A stretch of 64,000 nucleotides of DNA from Betaproteobacteria bacterium (GTDB lineage Bacteria > Pseudomonadota > Gammaproteobacteria > Burkholderiales > Burkholderiaceae_F). Position 1 is the stretch's first letter, and the number at the start of each line of letters is the position of its first letter. Both the position numbers and the translations under genes were made by a program. The stretch covers positions 186,001 through 250,000 of the forward strand of contig BOKW01000003.1 in NCBI GenBank assembly GCA_016861185.1. Reading direction: 5' to 3'. Of the stretch, positions 1 to 10,848 are shown one piece after another. A model generated the notes under the pieces. It had not been told where the DNA came from, searched no databases, and worked only from the letters and a program-made list of their open reading frames with translations.

Positions 1-1271
1 ATCGCCGCCTCGATGCGCGGCATTCCGTGCTCGATGTTGCGGTAGATGTTCTCGAGCACGACGATCGCGTCGTCGACCACCAGCCCGATCGCCAGCACCA
101 TCGCCAGCAAGGTCAGCGTGTTGATCGTGAAGCCGAACGCGTACATCAGCGCGAACGCCCCGATCAGCGACACCGGGATCGTCACGAGGGGGATCAGCGT
201 CGCACGGAAGTTGCGCAGGAAGAAGAAGATCACCAGCACGACCAGCAGAACGGCTTCGGCCACGGTCGTGAACACCTGTCGGATCGACTGCTCGATGAAC
301 ACCGACGAGTCGTATACGACGGTGATCCGCATGCCGGGCGGCAGCGTCTCGTTGATCTTCTCCACCTCGGCGCGCACCGCGCGCGACAGGTCGAGCGGGT
401 TGCCGGTCGCCTGCTTGACGACGCCCATGTTGATCGACGGCTCGCCCTTGAAGCGCGCGATCACGCGCTCGTTCAGCGCGCCGATGCGCACCGTGGCCAC
501 GTCGCGCAGCCGCACCGGGTAGCCGTTGAACGTGGCGATGATCGCGTCCTCGAACTGCCGCACGGTCTGCAGGTCGGTCGCGGCGACGATGTTGAACTCG
601 CGCTTGGCCGACTCGATGCGCCCAGACGGCAGCTCGACGTTCTGCCGCCGCAGCGCGTCCTCGACGTCCTGCACGGTGAGCCGGTAGCCGGCGAGGCGAT
701 CGCGGTCGACCTCGATGCGCATCGTCGGCCGGCGCTCGCCGAAGATCCATACGTCGGCTGCGCCCGGCAGCACCGACAGCCGCGGCTTCACGTAACGCGC
801 CAGATAGTCGGAGACCTCGATCGGCGTGCGGCTGCCTTGAGTCACCGCCATCCAGATGATCGGAAACGCGTCGGCCTCGACCTTGGCGATCACCGGTTCG
901 TCGACGTTGTCGGGCAGCCGCGCGCGCACCCGCGCCACCTTGTCCCGCACGTCGGCGGCGGCTGAATCGGGGTCGCGCGTGATGCGGAAGCGCACGTCGA
1001 TGTCGCTGCGTTCCGAGCGCGAGCGCGAGGTCATCAGCTCCACGCCCTCGATGCCGGCGAGCGAATCCTCCAGGACCTTGGTGATCTGCGATTCGACGAC
1101 TTCGGCAGACGCGCCCGGATAGGTCGTCGTCACGCTGACCACGGGCTCGTCGATCTTCGGGTATTCGCGTACGGCGAGCCGTGTGTACGAGATCACTCCG
1201 ATCACGAGCACCATCAGCGACAGCACGCTCGCCAGCACCGGGCGGCGGATGCACAGTTCGAACAGGCTCAT
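1..1271 (-). CDS. RND efflux pump inner-membrane transporter, HAE1 type (N-terminal part, runs off window)
   Basis: The reverse-strand frame starts with ATG at 1271 and stays open to base 1, so only about 423 N-terminal residues are visible and the C-terminal half lies outside the window. It begins MSLFELCIRRPVLA, the usual RND start with the first transmembrane helix. The periplasmic porter loop follows, then the helix 2-4 block with GLVVDDAIVVLEN, which carries the proton-relay Asp pair. Such pumps export drugs, solvents or metabolites across the envelope with an adaptor and a TolC-type channel. The start codon overlaps the stop of the adaptor gene by four bases (ATGA), so the two are one operon. 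The substrate cannot be told from sequence. The lack of metal-RND features favours the hydrophobe/amphiphile class. Confidence 0.93.
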   Translation of the reverse strand, partial: MSLFELCIRRPVLASVLSLMVLVIGVISYTRLAVREYPKIDEPVVSVTTTYPGASAEVVESQITKVLEDSLAGIEGVELMTSRSRSERSDIDVRFRITRDPDSAAADVRDKVARVRARLPDNVDEPVIAKVEADAFPIIWMAVTQGSRTPIEVSDYLARYVKPRLSVLPGAADVWIFGERRPTMRIEVDRDRLAGYRLTVQDVEDALRRQNVELPSGRIESAKREFNIVAATDLQTVRQFEDAIIATFNGYPVRLRDVATVRIGALNERVIARFKGEPSINMGVVKQATGNPLDLSRAVRAEVEKINETLPPGMRITVVYDSSVFIEQSIRQVFTTVAEAVLLVVLVIFFFLRNFRATLIPLVTIPVSLIGAFALMYAFGFTINTLTLLAMVLAIGLVVDDAIVVLENIYRNIEHGMPRIEAA

Positions 1272-2392
1272 TTGTTCACCACCCGCACCGGTTGCCCGTC
1301 GCGCTGCACGCGCATGCCGGCGGTGACGACCTGGTCGCCGGCCTTCACACCTTCGAGCAGTTCGACCTGCGATTCGCGCCGCACGCCGAGCTTGACGCGC
1401 ACGCGGTTGGCCTTGCCGTCGGCGACGGTGTAGACGAAGAAATCGTCGCCGAGCGGGACGATCGCCTCCTCCGGCACCAGCAGCGCGTTGGCGCGTTCGC
1501 CGAGGATCACGCGCACGCGCGCGAACATGCCGGGGCGCAGCCGGCCGTCGGTGTTGGTCAGCCGCGCGCGCACCTCGAGCGAACGGCCGCTCGCGTCGAT
1601 GCGCGGGTTGATCGCCTCGATCGCGCCGGCGTAGCGCGCGCCCGGCAGCGCGTCGGCGACGACCTCGACCGTCTGTCCGACCTTGAGCTGGGCGAAGTGG
1701 CGCTCCGGCAGGCGGAAGTCGACCTTGAGGACGTGGATGTCCTCGATGTTGACCAGATCCGTGCCCTCGCGCACGTAGTCGCCGAGGCTCACGCTGCGGA
1801 TGCCGACCACGCCGTCGAAGGGCGCGACGATCAGCATCTTCGCCAGTCGCGCCTCGGCGAGCTTCAGCCTCGCCGCGAGCACCTCGACGTTCGACGCCGC
1901 CTGCTCCTGCGCGCTCGAGCTGACGAAGTTCTTGCGCGCCAGGTCTTCGGTGCGCTTCAGGTTCGAGATCGCCAGGTCCAGCTCGGCGCGCGCCTGCGCG
2001 ACCTCGGCCTGGTTCAGCGACGAGTCGAGCGCGACGAGCAACTGCCCGCGCTTGACGGGCTGGCCGTCGCGGAAGCCGATCGTCGCGATCCGTCCCGACA
2101 CCTCGGGCCGCAGCATCACGCTTTCGTTCGAGCGCAGCGAGCCGACCGCCTGCAGCTCTTCGCTGATGCGCGTTGGTTGCAGCACGACCACTTCGACCGG
2201 CGCGGCGCCGCCGCCCGGCGGTCCTTTGGCGGCCTTGTCCGGCGACTTGCCGGCGGCGGCCGATTTGACTTCGGCGGCTTTGCTTTCCGCCGCGGGCGCG
2301 ACCGCGCCGTTACCGCGGTTCAGGAAATAGGCGGCGGCGACGGCGGCGACCAGTCCGCCCAAAGCGACGAGCGTGACCCTGTTCTTCGGCAT
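1268..2392 (-). CDS. RND efflux periplasmic adaptor (membrane fusion protein, HlyD/AcrA family)
   Basis: 374 residues counted from ATG at 2392 (MPKNRVTLVALGG). A longer frame to 2446 exists, but the extra 18 residues do not look like a signal sequence, so the shorter start is chosen. An N-terminal anchor helix (about residues 5-22) precedes an Ala/Lys/Pro-rich linker. A lipoyl-like half motif, an alpha-helical hairpin (about 110-180), the second lipoyl half (VAPFDGVVGIRSV) and beta-barrel/membrane-proximal domains follow. This is the standard MFP order. The protein links the inner-membrane pump encoded just downstream (ATGA overlap) to an outer-membrane channel. No regulator or channel gene is visible in the window. 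Confidence 0.92.
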   Translation of the reverse strand: MPKNRVTLVALGGLVAAVAAAYFLNRGNGAVAPAAESKAAEVKSAAAGKSPDKAAKGPPGGGAAPVEVVVLQPTRISEELQAVGSLRSNESVMLRPEVSGRIATIGFRDGQPVKRGQLLVALDSSLNQAEVAQARAELDLAISNLKRTEDLARKNFVSSSAQEQAASNVEVLAARLKLAEARLAKMLIVAPFDGVVGIRSVSLGDYVREGTDLVNIEDIHVLKVDFRLPERHFAQLKVGQTVEVVADALPGARYAGAIEAINPRIDASGRSLEVRARLTNTDGRLRPGMFARVRVILGERANALLVPEEAIVPLGDDFFVYTVADGKANRVRVKLGVRRESQVELLEGVKAGDQVVTAGMRVQRDGQPVRVVNK

Positions 2393-2455
2393 CGGAAAAG
2401 ATGGAGCGGCGCGGTGCGCCCGAATGCAGGGCAGCGAATTTAGCACCCGCCGGCA

Positions 2456-2977
2456 TCAATCCGCGCCGTTTCCGCGACCCCGCAACACCGATTCGACCCC
2501 GCGATTCGCCAAACGATCCGCCCGTTCGTTGCCCGCGTTGCCGGCATGCCCCCTGACCCAGCGCCAATCGATGTCGTGCCGCTGCGCCAGCTCGGCGAGC
2601 CGCGCCCACAGATCGGCGTTCTTGACGGCTTTGTTGCCGGCCGTTTTCCATCCGCGGCGGATCCAGTTCGGAAGCCATTCGGTGACGCCGAGCTTGACGT
2701 ACTGCGAATCCGTGTGGAGCACGACGCGGCAGCGGCGCTTCAGCGAAGCGAGCGCCTCGATCACCGCGATCAGTTCCATCCGGTTGTTGGTCGTCTGCGC
2801 TTCGCCGCCGAACAGCTCCTTCTCGTGGACGCCGGCCTTCAGATACGCGCCCCAGCCACCCGGGCCGGGATTGCCCTTGCAGGCGCCGTCGGTGTAGATC
2901 TCGACCGGCGCGCCCGCGGCCGGCTGCGGCGACGGCGGTCCGGACTCGGCGAGCTTGATGCCGCGGACGTGCTTCAT
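2456..2977 (-). CDS. rnhA: Ribonuclease HI
   Basis: 173 residues, start ATG at 2977. It degrades the RNA strand of RNA-DNA hybrids, for example R-loops and Okazaki primers. All four carboxylate metal ligands are visible: Asp in [15 protein letters not shown], Glu in [13 protein letters not shown], Asp in HTDSQYV, and Asp in GNERADRLA near the C-terminus. The basic handle ([17 protein letters not shown]) is present. The N-terminus is about 20 residues longer than the E. coli enzyme. The start overlaps the upstream methyltransferase stop (ATGA), giving the methyltransferase-rnhA order often seen beside gloB in betaproteobacteria. dnaQ, often next in that order, is absent here. Confidence 0.96.
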   Translation of the reverse strand: MKHVRGIKLAESGPPSPQPAAGAPVEIYTDGACKGNPGPGGWGAYLKAGVHEKELFGGEAQTTNNRMELIAVIEALASLKRRCRVVLHTDSQYVKLGVTEWLPNWIRRGWKTAGNKAVKNADLWARLAELAQRHDIDWRWVRGHAGNAGNERADRLANRGVESVLRGRGNGAD

Positions 2978-3849
2978 CGGCGCGCCGCCCGCGCCGGCGC
3001 GTCGTTGGCCGGCGCGGCGGGTTCGTCGACGCGGATGCTGAACGCCTCGCCGGTCGCGGTCACGATCGGTCTGGCCGGCGCGAGCGCGGGCCGCAGCGCG
3101 TTCTGCCGCTTCCACGCCGGACCCACGAGCCGCATGCCGCGCACGCGCTTGATCGCGGTGACGAGATAGACGGAACCGAGCACCGGCCACCAGCGGTCGC
3201 CCGCCTTTTCCATGAAGCGCCAGCGCGCCAGCCACTTTTCGCTGCGCGCCCACGGCGAATAGCAGCCGTAGCGGCCGCGGCTCACCTCGAACGACAGCAG
3301 CTTCATCCAGTCCTTGATCCGCGGCAGCGCGATGAACTGCCCCTCGCGCGGCAAGAACGGCGCCATGCCGAGCCGCGCCATCAGTTGCCGCAGGCCCCAC
3401 AGGCTCACGGGATTGAAGCCGGTCAACACGATCTGTCCCTCGGGAACCAGCACGCGATCGACCTCGCGCAGCACCTGGTGCGGCTCCTCGGCGAACTCGA
3501 GGATGTGCGGCATCACGACCAGATCGATCGAGTTGGTTGCGAACGGCAGTTCCTCGTAGCGGTTGATCACCGCGACGCGGCCGCCTCCGCTGCGTGCCGC
3601 CGCTGCGAGCAGGCGGTCCGACGCGCAGAAGCGCAGCGGCATGCGGTTCTCGCGCAGCGCGTCGATCTCCGGCAGGCCGAGTTGCAGCGCGTGGTAGCCG
3701 AAGATGTCGGCCACCGCAGCGTCGAGCTGCTGCTGCTCCCAGTCGAGCACGTAGCGGCCCGGCGGCGAACGCAGGAACTCCGACAGCTTGACGATCGGCG
3801 GCGCCGGGTCCGCGGCCGGCTGCTCGAGGAAGTTCGGATCGAAGTGCAT
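2974..3849 (-). CDS. Class I SAM-dependent methyltransferase
   Basis: 291 residues from ATG at 3849 ([11 protein letters not shown]). An upstream in-frame start at 3912 would run into the divergent gloB gene and is not favoured. A Methyltransf_11-like core is visible: a degenerate nucleotide-binding region near residues 60-90, [21 protein letters not shown] as the acidic-loop/motif II region, and [21 protein letters not shown] as motif III. The glycine-rich motif I is weak, so the SAM site is atypical. The gene sits between divergent gloB and coupled rnhA, a conserved arrangement in betaproteobacteria. The substrate is unknown. Confidence 0.85.
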   Translation of the reverse strand: MHFDPNFLEQPAADPAPPIVKLSEFLRSPPGRYVLDWEQQQLDAAVADIFGYHALQLGLPEIDALRENRMPLRFCASDRLLAAAARSGGGRVAVINRYEELPFATNSIDLVVMPHILEFAEEPHQVLREVDRVLVPEGQIVLTGFNPVSLWGLRQLMARLGMAPFLPREGQFIALPRIKDWMKLLSFEVSRGRYGCYSPWARSEKWLARWRFMEKAGDRWWPVLGSVYLVTAIKRVRGMRLVGPAWKRQNALRPALAPARPIVTATGEAFSIRVDEPAAPANDAPARAARR

Positions 3850-3890
3850 TTTCGCGGACAATCGGCCCGTTGCGACTCGCCTTGCCGAGC

Positions 3891-4679
3891 ATGCCCGCCG
3901 AAACCGCGCCACCCGCGCTGCGGATCGAACCGGTCCCGGCGTTCAACGACAACTACCTGTGGCTCGCGTCGCGCGACGGCCTCGCGTTCGTCGTCGACCC
4001 GGGCGACGCCGAGGCGATCGAAGAAGCGCTCGCCGCGCGCAAGCTGCAGCTTGCCGCCATTGTAGTCACGCACCATCACGGCGATCACACGGGCGGCGTG
4101 CAGGCGCTCAAACGCGCGCACGGCGCCGCCGTCTACGGGCCCGCCGGCGAGCCGATCCCCGCGCGCGACGCCGCGCTCGGCGAAGGCGATCGCGTCGAGC
4201 TGCTCGGCGTCGCGTTCGATGTCCTCGACGTGCCCGGGCATACGCGCGGACACATCGCGTATCACGCGCCTTCGATCGAGGTGCTGTTCTGCGGCGATAC
4301 GCTCTTCGCCGGCGGCTGCGGCCGGCTGTTCGAAGGCACGCCGGCGCAGATGCACGCCTCGCTTTCCAAGCTCGCAAGACTGCCGGATGCGACGCGCGTG
4401 TACTGCGCGCACGAGTACACGGTCGCGAACCTCAGGTTCGCGCGCGCGGTCGAACCGGACAACGCCGCGCTCGCGCGCCGGCTCGCCGACAGCGAAGCCC
4501 TGCGTGCACGCGGCGAGCCCACGGTGCCGTCGACGATCGCGCTCGAACGCGCGACCAACCCCTTCCTGCGCTGCGACGAACCCGCCGTGCGCGCGGCGGC
4601 CGAGCGGCGGCGCAAGGGCGCGAGCGCCACCGCGGTCGACACCTTCGCGGCGATCCGCGCATGGAAGGATGTGTACTAG
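3891..4679 (+). CDS. gloB: Hydroxyacylglutathione hydrolase (glyoxalase II)
   Basis: 262 residues from ATG at 3891; an in-frame upstream start at 3870 adds seven residues and is less likely. It hydrolyses S-lactoylglutathione to lactate and glutathione in methylglyoxal detoxification. The metallo-beta-lactamase signature [10 protein letters not shown] provides the first metal ligands. Further ligand motifs are [21 protein letters not shown] and YCAHEYT. The C-terminal substrate-binding domain (NPFLRC, ending IRAWKD) matches the family. The length is normal. It is divergent from the methyltransferase gene with only 41 bp between starts, so both promoters overlap. Confidence 0.96.
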   Translation: MPAETAPPALRIEPVPAFNDNYLWLASRDGLAFVVDPGDAEAIEEALAARKLQLAAIVVTHHHGDHTGGVQALKRAHGAAVYGPAGEPIPARDAALGEGDRVELLGVAFDVLDVPGHTRGHIAYHAPSIEVLFCGDTLFAGGCGRLFEGTPAQMHASLSKLARLPDATRVYCAHEYTVANLRFARAVEPDNAALARRLADSEALRARGEPTVPSTIALERATNPFLRCDEPAVRAAAERRRKGASATAVDTFAAIRAWKDVY

Positions 4680-4700
4680 CGCAGCCGCGCTATTCGCGCG

Positions 4701-4727
4701 TTGGCCGCCGCGACCGCCCCTTATACT
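4701..4727 (+). promoter_or_regulatory. Possible promoter of mltD, with a near-leaderless start
   Basis: A TTGGCC hexamer at 4701-4706 and TATACT at 4722-4727, 15 bp apart, resemble -35 and -10 elements. The mltD ATG is at 4735, so transcription would start at or next to the start codon. There is no Shine-Dalgarno sequence between the -10 element and the ATG. Confidence 0.45.
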
Positions 4728-4734
4728 GCGGCCG

Positions 4735-6297
4735 ATGTTGAAAAGACCTCTCGACGGAACCGCTCGCGCGCTGCGCTTTGCCACGATGCTCGCGCTCGCC
4801 GCGCTGGCGAATCCCGCGCTGGCGGTTTCGAGCGGCGCGCCTGCGGTCGATGCCGTCGACTGGTGGTCCGAGCTGCCGCCGTATCGCGCCAGTGCCGCCG
4901 ATGCGCCCGCGGCGGCGGAAACGCCGGCGCCGCGGCCCGCCGCCGAGCCGCCGCCGAGCCCGATCGCCGCGGCCGATCCGGGCGACGTGTGGGACCGCAT
5001 CCGCAGCGGCTTCGCGCTGCCCGACCTCGCGACGAAGCCGGTCGCGGCGGCCCTTCGCTGGTACCAGGAGCGCCCCGACTACATCGACCGGATGGCGAGC
5101 CGCGCCAGCCTGTACCTGTTCCACATCGTCGAAGAAGTCGAGAAGCGGGGCATGCCGTCCGAACTGGCGCTGCTGCCCTTCGTCGAAAGCGCGATGCAGC
5201 CCGAGGCCGAGTCGCACGCGCGCGCCTCGGGGCTGTGGCAGTTCATTCCGTCGACCGGCAAGCGGTACGCGCTCGAGCAGAACGTGTGGAAGGACGAGCG
5301 GCGCGACGTCGTCGAATCCACGCGCGCCGCGCTCGACTACCTGCAGAAGCTGTACGACGACTTCGGCGACTGGCACCTCGCGCTCGCCGCGTACAACATG
5401 GGCGAAGGCGGACTCGCGCGCGCGATCCAGCGCAACCGCCGCGCGAAGAAGCCGACCAACTACGCGAGCCTGCGGCTGCCGCGCGAGACGCAGTTCTACG
5501 TGCCCAAGCTGCAGGCGATCAAGAACATCGTGCGCGACCCGGCGGCGCACGGCATCACGCTGCCGGCGATCCGCAACGAGCCGTACTTCGTCACGATCAC
5601 CAAGACGCGCGACATCGACGTGACGACCGCGGCCGAACTGGCCGAGATGCCGCTCGACCGGTTCCTCGCGCTGAACCCCTCGTTCAACCGGCCGGTGATC
5701 CTCGGCGCCGCGCAGCCGACGCTGCTGCTGCCCGCCGACCGCGTCGAGACCTTCCGCTCCAACCTGGCGGCGTACGAGGCGACCGGTCAGCCGCTCGCGA
5801 GCTGGACCGCGTACACGCTGAAGCCGAACGAAACGCTTGCCAAGATCGCCGAACGCGCGGGCATCAGCGAGGCAAAGCTGCGGGAAGCCAACCGCGTTCC
5901 GCCGCGCTACAAGCTGGCACCGGGCTCGACGATCCTGATCCCGCGCGACGAAACGATGGACGAGGACATCGCGCCCGAGTTGCTGCGCGCGAGCTTCACG
6001 CTCGTGCCCGACGGCCGGAACCTGCGGCAGATCACCTATCGCGTGCGGCGCGGCGACACGCTGGACAAGGTCGCGCGCCGCTGGAACGTCCGTCCCGACG
6101 AAATCGTCGCCTGGAACCGGCTGCGCTCGGAGGAGCTTTTTGCCGGCCAGCGGCTGCGGCTGACGGTCGCCGTGCAGCCCGCGCCGAAGAAGGCGGCCGC
6201 CCCCGCCAAGAAGTCCGCCGCGACGGCGAAGGTCCACGCGACCGCGCGCAAGTCCGCCGCGCGCAGCATCGCCAACATCGCGGGTGCGCGGCGCTGA
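4735..6297 (+). CDS. mltD: Membrane-bound lytic murein transglycosylase D with LysM repeats
   Basis: 520 residues, ATG at 4735. It cleaves the MurNAc-GlcNAc bond of peptidoglycan to give 1,6-anhydro products. A signal-like hydrophobic segment (about residues 15-32, ending NPALAVSS) lacks an obvious lipobox Cys, unlike E. coli MltD. The SLT domain (about 105-260) has the catalytic Glu in LLPFVESAM, then ASGLWQFIP and [12 protein letters not shown]. Two LysM modules follow, near 360-408 ([15 protein letters not shown]) and 430-475 ([15 protein letters not shown]), and the protein ends in an Ala/Lys-rich tail. A fabI gene follows 37 bp downstream. The promoter suggests a leaderless message. Confidence 0.94.
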   Translation: MLKRPLDGTARALRFATMLALAALANPALAVSSGAPAVDAVDWWSELPPYRASAADAPAAAETPAPRPAAEPPPSPIAAADPGDVWDRIRSGFALPDLATKPVAAALRWYQERPDYIDRMASRASLYLFHIVEEVEKRGMPSELALLPFVESAMQPEAESHARASGLWQFIPSTGKRYALEQNVWKDERRDVVESTRAALDYLQKLYDDFGDWHLALAAYNMGEGGLARAIQRNRRAKKPTNYASLRLPRETQFYVPKLQAIKNIVRDPAAHGITLPAIRNEPYFVTITKTRDIDVTTAAELAEMPLDRFLALNPSFNRPVILGAAQPTLLLPADRVETFRSNLAAYEATGQPLASWTAYTLKPNETLAKIAERAGISEAKLREANRVPPRYKLAPGSTILIPRDETMDEDIAPELLRASFTLVPDGRNLRQITYRVRRGDTLDKVARRWNVRPDEIVAWNRLRSEELFAGQRLRLTVAVQPAPKKAAAPAKKSAATAKVHATARKSAARSIANIAGARR

Positions 6298-6334
6298 CGC
6301 GCGGCCCGCCATCGAAAACGAGAGAACGTCCCCG

Positions 6335-7132
6335 ATGGGTTTCCTGTCCGGCAAGCGCATCCTGATCACCGGCCTGCTGTCGAACCGCTCGATCGCGTAC
6401 GGCATCGCGCAGGCCTGCTACCGCGAAGGCGCGGAACTCGCCTTCACCTACGTCGGCGAACGCTTCCGCGAGCGCATCGACGAGTTCGCGCGCGAGTTCG
6501 GCTCGACGCTCGTGTTCCCGTGCGACGTCGCCGAAGACGCGCAGATCGCCGCGACCTTCGACGGCCTGCGCAGGCACTGGGACGGGCTCGACGGGCTCGT
6601 GCATTCGATCGGCTTCGCGCCGCGCGAGGCGATCTCGGGCAGCTTCCTCGACGGCCTGTCGCGCGAAAACTTCCGCATCGCGCACGACATCTCCGCCTAC
6701 AGCTTCCCGGCGCTCGCCAAGGCCGCGCTGCCGCTGATGGAGGGCCGGCCGGCGTCGCTGATCACGCTGACGTATCTGGGCGCCGAACGCGTCGTTCCCC
6801 ACTACAACACGATGGGGCTCGCCAAGGCCTCGCTCGAGGCGGCCGTGCGCTATCTGGCCGCCGACCTCGGACCGAAGGGAATCCGCGTCAACGGCATCTC
6901 GGCCGGCCCGATCAAGACGCTCGCCGCCAGCGGCATCAAGGGCTTCTCGCGCATGCTGGAGTTCAACGAGAAGAACTCGCCGCTGCGGCGGAACGTGACG
7001 ATCGAGGAGGTCGGGAACGTCGCCGCCTTCCTGCTGTCCGATCTCGCCTCCGGCATGACGGGCGAGATCACCTACGTCGACGCCGGCTTCCGCGCGATCG
7101 CCTTCGGGCTCGCCGCGGTCGGCGCCGAATAG
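6335..7132 (+). CDS. fabI: Enoyl-[acyl-carrier-protein] reductase (NADH)
   Basis: 265 residues from ATG at 6335. It catalyses the last reduction of fatty-acid elongation. It has the divergent SDR features specific to FabI: the cofactor loop [14 protein letters not shown] near the N-terminus, VHSIGFAP, and the catalytic Tyr-x6-Lys as YNTMGLAK. A second Tyr lies upstream in LTYLGAERV. The length is normal. A small conserved protein gene lies 25 bp downstream, probably co-transcribed. The Shine-Dalgarno sequence is weak. Confidence 0.96.
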   Translation: MGFLSGKRILITGLLSNRSIAYGIAQACYREGAELAFTYVGERFRERIDEFAREFGSTLVFPCDVAEDAQIAATFDGLRRHWDGLDGLVHSIGFAPREAISGSFLDGLSRENFRIAHDISAYSFPALAKAALPLMEGRPASLITLTYLGAERVVPHYNTMGLAKASLEAAVRYLAADLGPKGIRVNGISAGPIKTLAASGIKGFSRMLEFNEKNSPLRRNVTIEEVGNVAAFLLSDLASGMTGEITYVDAGFRAIAFGLAAVGAE

Positions 7133-7157
7133 CTCAACGATTCGACTGGAGTTTGCC

Positions 7158-7565
7158 GTGGCCGATGCACGCGACCTCGATATCGCGATGGATGCGCAGT
7201 CACTTTATCGCGAGGAGATCTACACGGACCGCAAGGTGGGCACGATCCGCGTGATGGTGCCGGTCACCACGATGGGCGCCACCGATCCCGCGCGCCCGGT
7301 GCTGTATTCGGGCGAGGCGCAGATCATGACGCAGCTCGGGCCGCTGCCGATCAGCTTCGAGATCGAGGCGAAGACGCTCGCCGAGGCGGTCGAGCGCTAC
7401 GCCGACACCGCGAAGGTGGCGATCGAGCGCACGATCAAGGAACTGCAGGAGATGCGCCGCCAGGCCGCCTCGGGTCTCGTGATTCCGGGCGCCGGCGGCG
7501 GACTCGGCGGCCCCGGCGGGCTGCCGCCGATGGGTCGCGGCGGCGGCAAGATCCAGCTTCCCTGA
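7158..7565 (+). CDS. Conserved hypothetical cytoplasmic protein with Gly/Pro-rich C-terminus
   Basis: 135 residues, starting with GTG at 7158 behind GGAG at 7148-7151. I do not recognise a named family. Residues 1-105 look like a folded alpha/beta domain (YTDRKVGTIRVMVPV, then a charged amphipathic helix with FEIEAKTLAEAVERYAD). The last 30 residues are low complexity Gly/Pro (GGGLGGPGGLPPMGRGGG) and end in KIQLP. No signal peptide or membrane segment is seen. It follows fabI closely on the same strand and is followed by a palindromic repeat that may end the transcript. Confidence 0.8.
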   Translation: MADARDLDIAMDAQSLYREEIYTDRKVGTIRVMVPVTTMGATDPARPVLYSGEAQIMTQLGPLPISFEIEAKTLAEAVERYADTAKVAIERTIKELQEMRRQAASGLVIPGAGGGLGGPGGLPPMGRGGGKIQLP

Positions 7566-7584
7566 GCCGCGCTTGAGGTGCCTG

Positions 7585-7660
7585 ATTCACCACGGAGACA
7601 CAGAGAACACGGAGAAATGCACCTTCTTTTCTCGGTGCTCTCGGTGTCTCGGCGGTGAAT
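7585..7660. repeat. Palindromic dispersed repeat (CACCACGGAGACACAGAG type)
   Basis: Two arms of about 32 bp, 7585-7616 and 7628-7660, are imperfect reverse complements separated by about 11 bases. The left arm starts ATTCACCACGGAGACACAG. A second member of the family lies at 45341-45420. The hairpin sits just after the small gene at 7158-7565 and could also act as a transcript end. Between it and ipdC I see only an FNR-like box. Confidence 0.8.
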
Positions 7661-7708
7661 CCGCGACCTTTGAAGGGTGAAGGACCGCCCTCCTTCGCGC
7701 TCTCGGCT

Positions 7709-7722
7709 CTGATCCGGGTCAA
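7709..7722. promoter_or_regulatory. Possible FNR/DNR-type box upstream of ipdC
   Basis: CTGATCCGGGTCAA matches TTGAT-N4-ATCAA at eight of ten positions. Its centre is about 75 bp before the ipdC start, which fits a class II site with a roughly 34-base leader. One such match could be chance; it is listed because similar boxes precede other anaerobic genes here. Confidence 0.3.
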
Positions 7723-7790
7723 AGGCCGCGCCGCGCGCGCGTGAAAGCATCGACGCTTCGCTGCGGCGCTCGTGCCGCGAAGGAATCGTC

Positions 7791-9424
<1,634 letters not shown>

Positions 9425-9428
<4 letters not shown>

Positions 9429-9742
9429 TCGAACCCGTCCCCGAACACGAACGCAGCGGGCCCGAGTGGGACGCGCTGCGCTCGGTCATCGACCCCGAGC
9501 TGGGCGTCAACATCGTCGACCTCGGCCTCGTCTACGGGCTCGAACGCGACGGCGACCTGGTGCGCCTGCAGATCACGATGACCACGCCCGCGTGCCCGCT
9601 GACCGGCGTGATCGAAGACGACATCGACGCCGCGCTGAAGGCGCTCGACGGCGTGGCGCACGTCGACCTCGAATGGGTGTGGGAGCCGCCGTGGGATCCG
9701 TCGATGATGAGCGACTCGGCGCGCGTGCTGCTCGGCCGGTGA
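9425..9742 (+). CDS. Metal-sulfur cluster assembly factor (MIP18/DUF59, SufT/PaaD-like)
   Basis: 105 residues, ATG overlapping the ipdC stop. The MIP18 fold signature DPELGVNIVDLGLVY is near residues 20-34, and the conserved Cys is in TTPACPLTGV. Proteins of this family help mature Fe-S proteins. It lacks the extended C-terminus of PaaD. Its place between ipdC and a membrane protein, with GTGA coupling downstream, suggests one operon, but ipdC enzymes need no Fe-S cluster. A general assembly role is more likely than a specific partnership. Confidence 0.88.
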
Positions 9743-10797
9743 AGCCCTTCGTCGCCCGCGCGCCGCTGCTCGTCCTCGGCGCGATCTGCCTCGTGATCGG
9801 CGTCGGCGCCGGGCTCGCGCGGCTCGGCTGGGGCGTGCCCGGCTGGGCCGCGCAGGCCGCGGGTCTGCACGCGGTGCTGATGATCGTCGGCTTCTTCGGC
9901 ACCGTGATCGCGCTCGAACGCGCGGTCGCGCTCGGCCAATGGTGGGGCTACGTCGCGCCGCCTGCGCTCGCGCTTGCCGCGCTCGCCGCCGCACGCGGCG
10001 CCTGGCCTTACTCGACCGCGTTCGCGCTCGCGGGCGCCGCGGTGCTGCTCGCCGTCGCCGTCGTGCAGGCGTTCCAGGCGCGCGCGCTGCACGGCTGGGT
10101 GCTCGCCGGCGGCGCGCTGTCGTTCGCGGCGGGCGTGGCGCTGTGGGTCGGCGGTGCGGGGCTGCCGCCCGCGATCGCGTGCTGGCTCGCGTTCTTCGTC
10201 TTCACGATCAGCGGCGAGCGGCTGGAGCTGGCGCGCGTGCTGCAGCCCGCGCCCGCGGTGCGCGCGTGGTTCGTCGCGGCGGCAGCGCTGTTCGCGCTCG
10301 GCGTCGTCGCAGCCGCGCTCGGAGTCGACCCGCGCTGGCAGGTGCTCGGCGCCGGGCTCGTGCTGCTCGCCGCGTGGCTCGCGGTGCACGACATCGCGCG
10401 CCGCACCGTGCGGCAGAAGGGGCTGACGCGCTACATCGCGGTGTGCCTGCTCGCCGGTTACTTCTGGCTCGCCGTGGCCGGCCTGCTGTTCGCAAGCGGC
10501 ATCGGCCTGGCGCGCGCATGGGACGCGGCGCTGCACGCGCTGCTGATCGGCTTCGTGCTGTCGATGGTCTTCGGCCACGCGCCGATCATCTTTCCGGCGG
10601 TGCTGCGCGTGAAGCTGCCGTATACGCCGTGGCTTTACCTGCCGCTGGCGCTGCTGCACGCCTCGCTCGTCCTGCGCGTGACCGGCGTGGCGGCCGAAAG
10701 CCTCGCTGTGCGCGCCTGGGGCGGCGCGGGACACGCGGCGGCGATCGCGCTTTTCATCGTCACGATGGCCGGCAACGCGCTGCGCAGCCGGCGCTGA
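9739..10797 (+). CDS. Polytopic membrane protein, NnrS-like
   Basis: 352 residues from GTG at 9739, whose TG is shared with the stop of the previous gene. About 11-12 hydrophobic helices fill the protein. The C-terminal GHAPIIFPAVL and the N-terminal GLHAVLMIVGFFGTVIALERAVAL resemble NnrS and related heme/copper-linked membrane proteins of denitrifiers. His residues in GLHAVL, ALHALLIGF and GHAPII could bind heme. The function is unknown. The anaerobic genes elsewhere in the window make an NO-stress or redox role reasonable, but that is inference. Confidence 0.75.
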   Translation: MKPFVARAPLLVLGAICLVIGVGAGLARLGWGVPGWAAQAAGLHAVLMIVGFFGTVIALERAVALGQWWGYVAPPALALAALAAARGAWPYSTAFALAGAAVLLAVAVVQAFQARALHGWVLAGGALSFAAGVALWVGGAGLPPAIACWLAFFVFTISGERLELARVLQPAPAVRAWFVAAAALFALGVVAAALGVDPRWQVLGAGLVLLAAWLAVHDIARRTVRQKGLTRYIAVCLLAGYFWLAVAGLLFASGIGLARAWDAALHALLIGFVLSMVFGHAPIIFPAVLRVKLPYTPWLYLPLALLHASLVLRVTGVAAESLAVRAWGGAGHAAAIALFIVTMAGNALRSRR

Positions 10798-10802
10798 GGC
10801 CG

Positions 10803-10827
10803 GGAACATTTCCGCCGCCCGTTCGTT
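10803..10827 (+). promoter_or_regulatory. ECF-type promoter of the sigma operon (autoregulatory)
   Basis: GGAAC at 10803-10807 and CGTT at 10824-10827 are separated by 16 bp. The same GGAACATTTC and CGTTCGTT blocks, with the same 11-bp gap between GGAACA and CGTTCGTT, recur at 12515-12539. The element lies 21 bp before the sigma factor start and has the classic ECF -35/-10 layout. Confidence 0.75.
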
Positions 10828-10848
10828 AGAGCGAACAAGGAAAGGTCG

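Noticed and set aside
27-965. Plus-strand open frame of 312 codons
   Set aside because: It is the antisense of the RND pump gene, is extremely His/Arg/Asp rich and has no ribosome-binding site.
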